Below, piece after piece: positions 1 through 6,353 of a stretch of 7,549 nt of DNA. The stretch spans positions 1 through 7,549 of the forward strand of contig CAKPJM010000052.1 in the NCBI GenBank assembly GCA_934162625.1. The letters are read 5' to 3'. The stretch is from an uncultured Clostridia bacterium (GTDB lineage Bacteria > Bacillota > Clostridia > TANB77 > CAG-508). The position numbers and the translations under genes were made by a program. The first letter of the stretch is position 1. Every line of letters begins with the position of its first letter. A model generated the notes under the pieces. The model had not been told where the DNA came from and did not search any database. It worked only from the letters and a program-made list of their open reading frames with translations.

Positions 1-7
1 GATTCAA

Positions 8-36
8 ACTATATCATATTGGTATTTCCTTTTCAA
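8..36 (-). promoter_or_regulatory. Probable sigma-A promoter reading out of the left edge
   Basis: Read on the minus strand, a -35 box TTGAAA (31-36) and a -10 box TATAGT (8-13) are separated by exactly 17 bases, and a TG one base upstream of the -10 makes it an extended -10. Each box has one mismatch to consensus. The transcript would start at or beyond the left edge, so the gene it serves is not visible. In AT-rich DNA such matches also arise by chance. Confidence 0.4.
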
Positions 37-94
37 TTTTATTTTCTTTAGTGTGACATATCTATTGTAAACCTATAAATATAATATAAATGGA

Positions 95-146
95 TTCGAA
101 TCCTCCTATCTAAAGCCAAAATAAAGACTAGTTATAGCTTTCGCTA
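95..146. repeat. 52-bp perfect direct repeat, copy A
   Basis: Identical to 245-296, offset by exactly 150 bases. Read on the plus strand, each copy starts with TTCGAATCCT, passes a GCCA and continues with AAATAAAGACTAG, so it resembles the 3' end of a tRNA gene followed by the left arm of its terminator. Copy A lacks the right terminator arm that copy B has: after 146 the sequences diverge. No tRNA body lies upstream of it on the plus strand. It could be a tandem duplication of a tRNA-terminator tail, or a remnant of an element that used a tRNA 3' end as its attachment site. Confidence 0.9.
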
Positions 147-162
147 CCTCTTAAAAATTTAC

Positions 163-250
163 ATGAGTAGGATTCGGCAAGCCGCGTCCTAAAAACAATC
201 CAAAGGGATTGTTTTTACCCTCACTCCGTTTCGGGCACGTCCTTTTCGAA
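163..250. repeat. REP-like GC-richer palindromic unit between the two 52-bp repeats
   Basis: This stretch is clearly richer in G and C than its surroundings. It is built symmetrically: AGGATTCGG at the left edge is mirrored by CGAA-type sequence at 247-250, CGCGTCC (184-189) and CACGTCC (237-243) are near-repeats, and a perfect 12-bp hairpin lies in the centre (190-217). There is no open reading frame. The build resembles repetitive extragenic palindromes, but I cannot count copies elsewhere in the genome from this window. Confidence 0.45.
190..217. terminator. Perfect 12-bp hairpin with A-tract and U-tract arms
   Basis: TAAAAACAATCC (190-201) pairs perfectly with GGATTGTTTTTA (206-217) around a 4-base loop. 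Because the outer arms are A-rich on one side and T-rich on the other, it could terminate transcription in either direction. It is the core of the REP-like unit, so it may be a structural part of a repeat and not a dedicated terminator. Confidence 0.5.
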
Positions 251-296
251 TCCTCCTATCTAAAGCCAAAATAAAGACTAGTTATAGCTTTCGCTA
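245..296. repeat. 52-bp perfect direct repeat, copy B
   Basis: Second copy of 95-146. Its right half (from 265) is the distal arm of the tRNA-Gln terminator hairpin. Its left half, TTCGAATCCT at 245-254, is the reverse complement of AGGATTCGAA at 326-335 in the T-arm of the tRNA. The terminator is therefore the centre of a larger imperfect palindrome that reaches into the tRNA gene. Confidence 0.9.
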
Positions 297-316
297 TAAC
301 TAGTCTTTATTTTGGC
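265..316 (-). terminator. tRNA-Gln terminator, 24-bp perfect stem with GAAA tetraloop
   Basis: Positions 265-288 and 293-316 are perfect reverse complements around a 4-base loop that reads GAAA (a GNRA tetraloop) on the minus strand. The first four bases of the minus-strand stem, GCCA, are the discriminator base and CCA end of the tRNA. The A-rich ascending arm and the TCTTTATTTT of the descending arm give the A-tract/U-tract layout of an intrinsic terminator. Pairing of the tRNA 3' end in the primary transcript could affect 3' processing. Confidence 0.8.
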
Positions 317-388
317 TGGGGTGGTAGGATTCGAACCTACGAGATGTCGGAGTCAGAGTCCGATGCCTTACCGCTTGGCGACACCCCA
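313..388 (-). tRNA. trnQ: tRNA-Gln (anticodon CUG)
   Basis: A 76-base tRNA including an encoded CCA. The acceptor stem TGGGGTG (388-382) pairs fully with CACCCCA, followed by discriminator G and CCA. The anticodon stem TCGGA/TCCGA closes a seven-base loop CTCTGAC; after T33 the anticodon is CTG, reading CAG codons. The T-arm carries GGTTCGAATCC. The U-A first acceptor pair and G discriminator fit bacterial tRNA-Gln. The 5' end lies 38 bases downstream of the sufB stop, and I see no convincing separate promoter, so it may be processed from the sufCB transcript. CAA is common in these genes, so a second tRNA-Gln(UUG) is expected elsewhere. Confidence 0.96.
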
Positions 389-399
389 ATATTTAAGGT

Positions 400-421
400 A
401 AGGGGATAAATTCATCCCCTT
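400..421. other. 8-bp stem-loop between sufB and tRNA-Gln
   Basis: AAGGGGAT (400-407) and ATCCCCTT (414-421) form a perfect stem with a 6-base loop, just after the sufB stop. On the minus strand no T-run follows, so it is a poor intrinsic terminator. It may be an RNA 3'-end or processing structure between the sufB message and the tRNA. Confidence 0.5.
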
Positions 422-426
422 GTATT

Positions 427-1344
427 CTATTTTAAAAATCCTTGTATTATTTGCTCTTCTGCTTCTTTTTCATTTAATCCTAATGTCATTAGTTTTATTA
501 GTTGTTCTCCTGCAATTTTTCCGATTGCTGCTTCGTGTATTAGGTTTGCTTCTACATTGTTTGCTATAATTTCTGGTATTGCTATTACTTTTGCACTATC
601 CTTTATTATTGCATCACATTCTACATGCCCAAAGCACTTTGAATTTCCCTTTACATTTGATTTGAATTCTTGTACTGACTTATCAACTGCTACAGATCTT
701 GATGTAACATGTGTACTTGCATTTTCTCCATTTAGTTCAACTTCAAATGATGTTGTTGCTGTTTGCTCTCCGTGTGTCATTATTTTTTCTGATATTACTA
801 AATTTGTATCTTTTCCAAGTATTCCTTTTGTTGTTCTTATTGTTGAGTCTACCCCTTTTATTTGAACTGTTTCCATTTCCATATAACTTCCATCTTTTAA
901 CGTTACTTCTGTTACTGGATTTAAAATTCTTTTTCCTTTTCCAGAACCTTCTCCATAATGTTTTTCTATATATTTTACTCTTGCTCCTTCTTCTAAAAAG
1001 AATCTATGAATTCCATCATGTTGTGAATCTTTATGATGATCATTGTGTATTCCACATCCTGCAATTATTACTACATCTGCATTTTTTCCAATGTAAAAAT
1101 CATTATATACAACATCTGTTAGTCCACTCTCTGTAATAATTACTGGTATATGAACAAATTCATATTTTGTATTTTCTTTAACAAATATATCTATTCCTGG
1201 TTTATCCTTTTTTGTTACTATATTTACGTTTTCAGTTACTTGTCTTTCTATACCTTGTCCATTTTTTCTAATATTGTATGCACCTTTAGGAGTTTCGTTC
1301 ATATCTGCAATTTCTTTTAATAAGTCTTTATCTACATTATCCAT
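427..1344 (-). CDS. sufB: SufB/SufD-family Fe-S cluster assembly scaffold (minimal SmsB type)
   Basis: 305 residues, much shorter than E. coli-type SufB (about 495) and close to the single SufB-like partner of minimal SufCB (SMS) systems in anaerobes. The middle shows the beta-helix core of the SufBD family, with a His-rich loop at 100-113, cysteines at 97, 237 and 243, and the family C-terminal signature near LIHEAAIGKI (268-277), where His270 corresponds to the cluster-site histidine region of SufD/SufB. The tail LMTLGLNEKEAEEQIIQGFL is typical of the family. It should form the cytosolic scaffold on which an Fe-S cluster is built, driven by the SufC ATPase encoded just upstream. The start is supported by a very strong AGGAGGAG (1351-1358). 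The ATG lies inside the sufC end (8-base overlap), suggesting translational coupling. No cysteine desulfurase or SufU is adjacent. Confidence 0.93.
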   Translation of the reverse strand: MDNVDKDLLKEIADMNETPKGAYNIRKNGQGIERQVTENVNIVTKKDKPGIDIFVKENTKYEFVHIPVIITESGLTDVVYNDFYIGKNADVVIIAGCGIHNDHHKDSQHDGIHRFFLEEGARVKYIEKHYGEGSGKGKRILNPVTEVTLKDGSYMEMETVQIKGVDSTIRTTKGILGKDTNLVISEKIMTHGEQTATTSFEVELNGENASTHVTSRSVAVDKSVQEFKSNVKGNSKCFGHVECDAIIKDSAKVIAIPEIIANNVEANLIHEAAIGKIAGEQLIKLMTLGLNEKEAEEQIIQGFLK

Positions 1345-2060
1345 TGCTTTCTCCTCCTAACTTACAACAATCACTTTTTTCTGTTTTTAGGATAGAAGAC
1401 ATAACTTCTTCTTTTTTGCCTATTTTTTCTATATGTCCATTATTTAATAAAACAATTTCATCTGCGATATTTAATATTCTTTCTTGGTGGGAAATAATTA
1501 GTGTTGTTCCTTTTGTTTCTTTTCTTATTTCTTCAAATACTTTTATTAAACTGTTAAAACTCCATAAGTCTATACCTGCTTCTGGTTCATCAAATATTGT
1601 AAGCTTTGAATCTCTTACTGCAACAGTTGCTATTTCTATTCTTTTTAATTCCCCACCTGATAAAGATGCATTTACTTCTCTATCTACATATTCTTTTGCA
1701 CACAAACCTACTTTTGATAATATTTCACAAGCCTCTTTTCTTGTAATTTCTTTTTTAGCAGATAATTTTAGTAAATCATATACTGTAATTCCTTTAAATT
1801 TTACTGGTTGTTGAAAAGCAAAGGCTATTCCTAATTTTGCTCTTTCATCTATTTTCTTTTTAGAAATATCCCTTCCATCTAGTATAACTTGTCCACTATC
1901 TTGTTTTTCAATTCCCATTATAATCTTTGCAAGCGTAGATTTCCCGAGAACCATTTGGGCCTGTTATTACTATAAATTTATCAGAATCTAATTTTAAACT
2001 TACATTATCTAATATTTTCTTATTATCTCTTGTAAAACATATATCTTTTAGTTCTAACAT
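1337..2060 (-). CDS. sufC: SufC-type ABC ATPase, intact only with a +1 shift at CGG (1944-1946)
   Basis: Starts at ATG 2060 behind GAAAGG (2068-2073). Residues 1-38 end in GPNGS; then one extra base (G1946 on the plus strand, C on the coding strand) must be skipped to continue with GKSTLAK. The joined product is 240 residues, normal for SufC. Motifs: Walker A GPNGSGKST (34-42), Q-loop FQQP (about 82-85), signature LSGGE (133-137), Walker B plus catalytic Glu in IFDEPEAG (Asp157, Glu158), H-loop His191. There is no membrane segment, as expected for the soluble ATPase partner of SufB. Without the shift the product is 50 residues, ending at TGA 1908-1910, and cannot be an ATPase. The rest of the gene is intact and conserved, so it does not look like an old pseudogene: either the site is recoded or the extra base is a sequencing or assembly error. 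Confidence 0.88.
1944..1946 (-). other. In-frame CGG at the +1 frameshift point of sufC
   Basis: Coding strand reads TCT CGG GAA in the start frame; the conserved protein needs TCT (C) GGG AAA. The skipped base is the C of CGG, and GGG encodes the invariant glycine just before the Walker A lysine. Confidence 0.85.
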
Positions 2061-2097
2061 CTATTTTCCTTTCAAATTTGCTATTTTTACCATAAAT

Positions 2098-2126
2098 ATG
2101 ATAACACTTTTAATTAAATAAATCAA
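2098..2126 (-). promoter_or_regulatory. Promoter of the sufCB operon
   Basis: On the minus strand, -35 TTGATT (2121-2126) and -10 TATCAT (2098-2103) are spaced by 17 bases. It lies in the 138-base gap between the addA stop and the sufC start and leaves a leader of about 30 bases before the ribosome binding site. I see no clear Rrf2/IscR-type operator or terminator in the gap. Confidence 0.6.
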
Positions 2127-2198
2127 GAATTTTGTAAATTGTAGCACACCTTTCAACTTATCATAATTTGTTCTAATACATTAATTTTAAATTTAGAG

Positions 2199-5100
2199 TT
2201 AAACATTAGTATATTTACTTATAAGAATTTCTTTTCCCAGTCTAGTAGAGTAAATATATACCTCTTCTACTTTTTGGTTCAAAGCTTGTTCAATTGCTCT
2301 TTTATAAATTTCTAATTGCCTTTTATATTTATCAATTAATTCTTGTTCTTTTCCTAATACTACATAGTCTGTCTTATAATCTACTAGTACTATTTTATTA
2401 TTAGAATTTATATAATATAAGTCTATTATTCCTTGTACTAATATTTTTTCTTTTATTCCATTACCATATATTTCGTCAGCTGTTAAATAGATATAAAATG
2501 GTTGTTCTGTATAAATATTCTTTGCATTTTTTAGTTCTTTATAGATTTTTGAATTTGTAAATTTTACAATTCCCGTTATATCTATGCTTTCAGCTTGTTT
2601 TTCTGTAATAACTTTTTCTGAAACTAATCTTTCTAATAGATTTATTATCTTTTGTTTGTCATAATCTTCTTTAAAATTTAACTTTTGCATAATCAAGTGT
2701 GTTAATGTTCCTATTTCTGCTTTGCTTAAATTTTCAGTTTCTTCTAAAAATTTCGGTTTAGTTTCTATTTCCTTTAATTCTTTTCTCGAGCCTTTTGCTA
2801 TTTCTGTTACAGAAGCTTTTCCTTCTATTTTAGTGCTTTCTTCGTATTTATACTCCCAATTTAAAATTTTATCAATCTTTTCATTGTCATCTTTACAATT
2901 TTGTTCAAACCATTCTTCTATACTTTTGTAGTTGCCTCCGTGTTCTTCTTCATCTGTTTTTTCTATGTTAGCTTTATTATAAAAATTAACTTCTAATATA
3001 TTTTCCAATTTTTCTTTTTCTTTTAAATATACTAGTTCTAGCCAATTTAAGTATGTCTTTGTTTTTCTTATGTTTGTAATGCTTATTTTACTTGCATTGG
3101 TAACAATTTCTTCTTTTTCTTTTATAGATTTCTCTAAATTTTTATCATATCCTGTTATTATTAATTTTTCTTTTGCTCTTGTTAATGCTACATATAGAAG
3201 TCTCATTTCTTCTGATATAGTTTCATTTAGTAATTTATTTCTAATTGCTTCTTTTGCTAAAGTATTATATTCAATTTTTCTTTCATAATCTATAACCTTT
3301 GGTCCAAAACCGATGTCTTGGTGTAATAGAATACTTTGGTTTAAGTCTTGCAAGTTAAATTGTTTTCCTGTTCCACTTAAAAACACAATAGGAAATTCCA
3401 ACCCTTTGCTTTTATGTATACTCATTATTCTTACTACATTTTCGTTTTCTCCAATTAGTTTTGCTGCACCAGCATCTCCTGTACCTTTACTTATTTTGTC
3501 TATATAATTTATAAAGTTATATAGACCTTTAAAGCTAGCTTTTTCATAATCTTTAGCTTTTTCAAATAAAAGTTTTAAATTAGCTATTTTTATTTCTCCA
3601 TCCAAACTACTACTAATATAATCATAAAAACCTGTATTTTCATATAAATACCAAATAAATTCGTCTAGTCCCAGATACTCTTGTTTTTCTTGCCAATCTT
3701 CTAACATGTTGAAAAAGTCTTTTATTTTAGCTTTAAGTCGGTCTTCTTCCTCGTTGTTTAACGTTTTTAATAAAGCTTCATAAAAACTAGTGTTTTTAGA
3801 ATTTAGTCTTATTTCTATTAATTCATTATCTGTAAAATTTGCAATAGGTGATCTTAATACTGTTACTAATGGAATGTCATTATTAGGATTATCTATTATT
3901 TTTAATGTTGATAAAACTATCTGTATTTCTTCTGTTTCAAAGTAACTTGAACTAGTATCACTAAATACTGGAATTTCTAGCTTATTTAATTCTTTTTCAT
4001 AAAGGGAAGCTACATTACTTGTTGTTCTAAGTAATATAACAATATCTTTATATGTTGCTTTTCTGTACCCCATTTTTTTGTCATATACATAATAATTATC
4101 TTCTAATAATTCTTTTATTCTGTTTGCAACAAATCTTGCTTCTATTTCGTTTTTTTCTATAATTTCTTCCGCTTCTGTTTTTGTCTCTTCCATTTCTTCT
4201 GCTAAATCTATTATATCTAGTTCTACTTTGCCTGCAACTTTCTTATTTTCTTCTGGTTTCTCATAATTAGCAGAGCAATTCAAATATTCGTTTTCGTTGT
4301 AGTCTATGTCGCCTAACTTTTTACTCATAATATTGCTAAACACAATATTTGTTAAATCTAATATATTTTTTCTACTTCTAAAGTTTTGAAACAATTGTAT
4401 TTTTGTGTCTTCTTCACAACTCTTCTCATTATTCGTGCTCAGCTCATATTTATCATATTTTTCTAAGAATAATTCTGGTCTTGCTTGTCTGAATTTATAT
4501 ATACTTTGTTTTACATCTCCAACCATAAAAATATTATTATCTTTAGATATTGTTGTTAATATATATTCTTGTACTAAGTTGCTATCTTGGTATTCATCTA
4601 TTGCTATTTCTTCAAATTTATTTTTATATAGTTTAGCAATTTCAGTAGGCTGATATTTGCCACTTTCATCTTTTTGTACTAAGATTTTTAGCGCAAAATG
4701 TTCAATATCATTAAAGTCTATTATGTTTTTTTCTTTTTTATTTTTTTGATATTTTTCTGTAAATTTTAATATAATCATAGCTAATGAATCTAGCATATTA
4801 TACATACTATTAATATCTTCATTTGCTTCTTTAGAAGAATATATAAATATCTTTTTAGATATAGCTTTTATTCTTTCTTTTACACTATCTCTTATATTCT
4901 TTGAATACTCTTTGACTTCGTTCTCTATTTTTGCTTTAGGCCATATATCAAAGCTAAAATTCATTAAATATTCATATATATCATCCCAAGTATTTTTTTC
5001 TTTTAGCAATGTTTGCAATTTATCAATGTCATCTATAATTACACAGTAATGTTTTTGAAGGTCTTCTTCTTGTTTTAGTTTTTCTTCTGCCTTTTTAAGC

Positions 5101-5790
5101 TCAGCTATACAATCTTCTATTTCATCTCTAAAATCTTCTACTAGTATTTTTCCCCACACAGTTTTAGAAAAATCTTTTTCTATTTCATTTTGTACATTAA
5201 ATTTTTCTACATTTTCTATTATCCATTCTTCTGGGAAAGGCATACTCTGAGAGTACTTATATATTTTTAGCACTAGTTCTTTTAAGTCTTCATCATCTCT
5301 ATAACCACCATACATGTTTACTAGATTTACAAATTTTTCATCATTTTTCTCATATAACTCTTCAAAAGTTTCTTCCAGTGTTTCTTGCTTTAAAAGTTCA
5401 ATTTCTTGATTATCTCCTATTCTAAAATTTGAAGAAATATTAATTTCATAAAAATAATTTTTTATAACTTCTAAGCAAAAAGCATGTATTGTTGAAATAT
5501 TTGCCTTATTTAGTAAAATAATTTGCTTTTGAAGATTTTCATTTTCTGGGTTTTCATCTATTTTTTCATATAGAGCCTCTAATATTCTTTGTCTCATTTC
5601 AGAAGCAGCAGCATTTGTAAATGTAACAATTAAAAGCTTGTCTATATCTATTTTCTCATTGATTATTTTGTTTATTATCCTTTCTACAAGTACAGTAGTT
5701 TTTCCACTTCCGTGCAGCAGCAGCAACTAATATATTTTTTCCTTTTTTATTTATTGCCTGCAATTGATTAGGTGTCCAGTTATGTGCCAT
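2199..5790 (-). CDS. addA: AddA helicase-nuclease subunit, intact only with a +1 shift at CGG (5710-5712)
   Basis: Joined product is 1196 residues, close to usual AddA length. It starts at ATG 5790 with AGGAG (5796-5800) five bases upstream. Residues 1-26 carry the Q motif WTPNQLQAI and end in VAAAA; one extra base (5712) must be skipped to read GSGKTTVLVERI. UvrD-type SF1A motifs follow: Ia TFTNAAASEM (about 56-65), II DEYQD (398-402), III GDVKQSIYKFR (424-434), IV QNFRSRKNIL, V SIHKSKGLEFP and VI LYVALTRAKEKL. The C-terminal RecB-like nuclease has GIID (Asp1123), VDYKTD (Asp1137, Lys1139) and QLEIYKRAIE. Together with AddB it would resect double-strand breaks at Chi-like sites for RecA loading. 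addB normally sits directly upstream but is absent here. Unshifted translation stops after 44 residues (TGA 5656-5658). Confidence 0.93.
5710..5712 (-). other. In-frame CGG at the +1 frameshift point of addA
   Basis: Coding strand reads GCA CGG AAG in the start frame; the conserved Walker A AAGSGKTT needs GCA (C) GGA AGT. The skipped base is again the C of CGG, and the restored codon is the first invariant Walker A glycine. Confidence 0.87.
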
Positions 5791-5824
5791 TTTTTCTCCT
5801 TTTTTTAGAATTATATTTATATGA

Positions 5825-5853
5825 ATAATATCACATATTATTATTTTTATCTA
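5825..5853 (-). promoter_or_regulatory. Probable addA promoter with extended -10
   Basis: On the minus strand, TG-A-TATTAT (-10 at 5825-5830, TG just upstream) is preceded by a weak -35 TAGATA (5848-5853) at 17 bases. The leader to the addA ATG would be about 30 bases. The AT-rich context lowers certainty. Confidence 0.4.
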
Positions 5854-5864
5854 GTATTAGAAAT

Positions 5865-5881
5865 ATGAAAATGCATAAATA
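5865..5881 (+). repeat. 17-bp inverted repeat, copy next to the addA promoter
   Basis: ATGAAAATGCATAAATA here is the exact reverse complement of 6588-6604. It sits just upstream of the proposed addA -35 box and contains the palindrome ATGCAT. The two copies bracket the toxin-antitoxin module. Confidence 0.6.
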
Positions 5882-5910
5882 TGGTTAATGTGCAAATTAA
5901 TTTTAAAAAA

Positions 5911-6005
5911 TGTAGAGTCTATGTAGGGACAGTGCTCCGTACCCGCCTAAAAAATATCCGATAATTTATTACAAACGTTGCAGAAGTACCACCCTCAGCA
6001 ACATG
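5911..6005. repeat. GC-richer intergenic island with imperfect hairpins
   Basis: This roughly 95-base island stands out from very AT-rich flanks. It contains an imperfect hairpin around GTAGGGACAGTGCTCCGTAC (5923-5942) and a second with a 5-bp stem, GTTGC (5977-5981) with GCAAC (5998-6002). There is no reading frame of note. On the minus strand, the loop of the second hairpin contains AGGGTGGTAC, the same ten bases as the core of many T-box leaders, but no stem I or specifier loop is recognisable and the neighbour addA is not a T-box-type gene. Best guess: a short interspersed repeat or a leader remnant. Confidence 0.35.
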
Positions 6006-6044
6006 CAATCATATAATTAACCAAAAACATATTGTACACACAAT

Positions 6045-6353
6045 TTAAAAATGAAATAGTTTATATTTTAAATAGAAAATATTTTGAGAATGATGTAAAA
6101 TTTTTATGATATAAATATTATTTGAATTAATATAATATATAATTCTGTAAGATTTATATATTACTTCTCTTATTAATTTAGATTTAAATTCTGGAACGTT
6201 TCTACCTATATAAGGAAACATTGATAACTTATCGATTTTTTTCTTAATCTCTTGAACAGTTTTATTAGCATAATAAATAGAGTCCTGTTCTATATATGCC
6301 TTAATATGTATTAAATCTGCTTTTGCTACTTGGGTAAATATTACTTTGGCTAT
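6045..6353 (-). CDS. ParE/RelE-family toxin with ATA in place of the start codon
   Basis: The open frame runs 102 codons from ATA 6353 to TAA 6045. The protein has the family pattern: VIFTQVAKADL at the N-terminus, then a helical hairpin IKAYIEQDSIYYANKTVQEIKKKIDKL (two parts), FPYIGRNVPE (about 46-55), LIREVIYKSYRIIYYI (60-75) and a terminal HHSQNIFY strand. It would be a small basic cytosolic toxin (gyrase poison or mRNA interferase), neutralised by the preceding antitoxin. An AGGAG (6360-6364) sits 6 bases before ATA GCC AAA, exactly where ATG GCC AAA would be expected. There is no ATG, GTG or TTG upstream, as TAG at 6363-6365 closes the frame. Either ATA is used weakly, the start has been lost and the toxin silenced, or a base was miscalled. 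The usual C-terminal Arg after His is Gln here. Confidence 0.75.
   Translation of the reverse strand: MAKVIFTQVAKADLIHIKAYIEQDSIYYANKTVQEIKKKIDKLSMFPYIGRNVPEFKSKLIREVIYKSYRIIYYINSNNIYIIKILHHSQNIFYLKYKLFHF

Noticed and set aside
1..94. A short gene at the left edge
   Set aside because: Minus-strand ATG candidates here stop within a few codons; only an outward promoter match is visible.
95..296. CRISPR array
   Set aside because: Only two copies, a 98-base interval that is itself palindromic, and no cas genes; it fits a tandem duplication or att-like repeat.
557..1136. Open frames on the plus strand opposite sufB
   Set aside because: Low-complexity, Leu/Phe/Ser-rich translations with no ribosome binding site, lying antisense to a conserved gene; they are shadows of its AT-rich codons.
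1344..1814. 156-codon plus-strand frame opposite sufC
   Set aside because: No ribosome binding site and no recognisable domain; fully antisense to the ABC ATPase motifs.
1944..1946. Reassignment of CGG to another amino acid (Trp or Gln, as reported in some Bacillota)
   Set aside because: A plain three-base reassignment would not restore the frame; all three sites need one base to be skipped.
1952..1954. Internal ATG at 1954 as the sufC start
   Set aside because: It would begin in the middle of the Walker A motif and drop the first strands of the ABC fold; ATG 2060 has a ribosome binding site and encodes the expected N-terminus.
2722..4653. Several short plus-strand frames opposite addA
   Set aside because: Hydrophobic, compositionally biased and antisense to a continuous conserved reading frame.
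5713..5726. Internal ATG near 5726 as the true addA start
   Set aside because: It is in the shifted frame, would remove the Q motif and part of Walker A, and has no ribosome binding site, whereas ATG 5790 has AGGAG at ideal spacing and encodes the conserved N-terminus.
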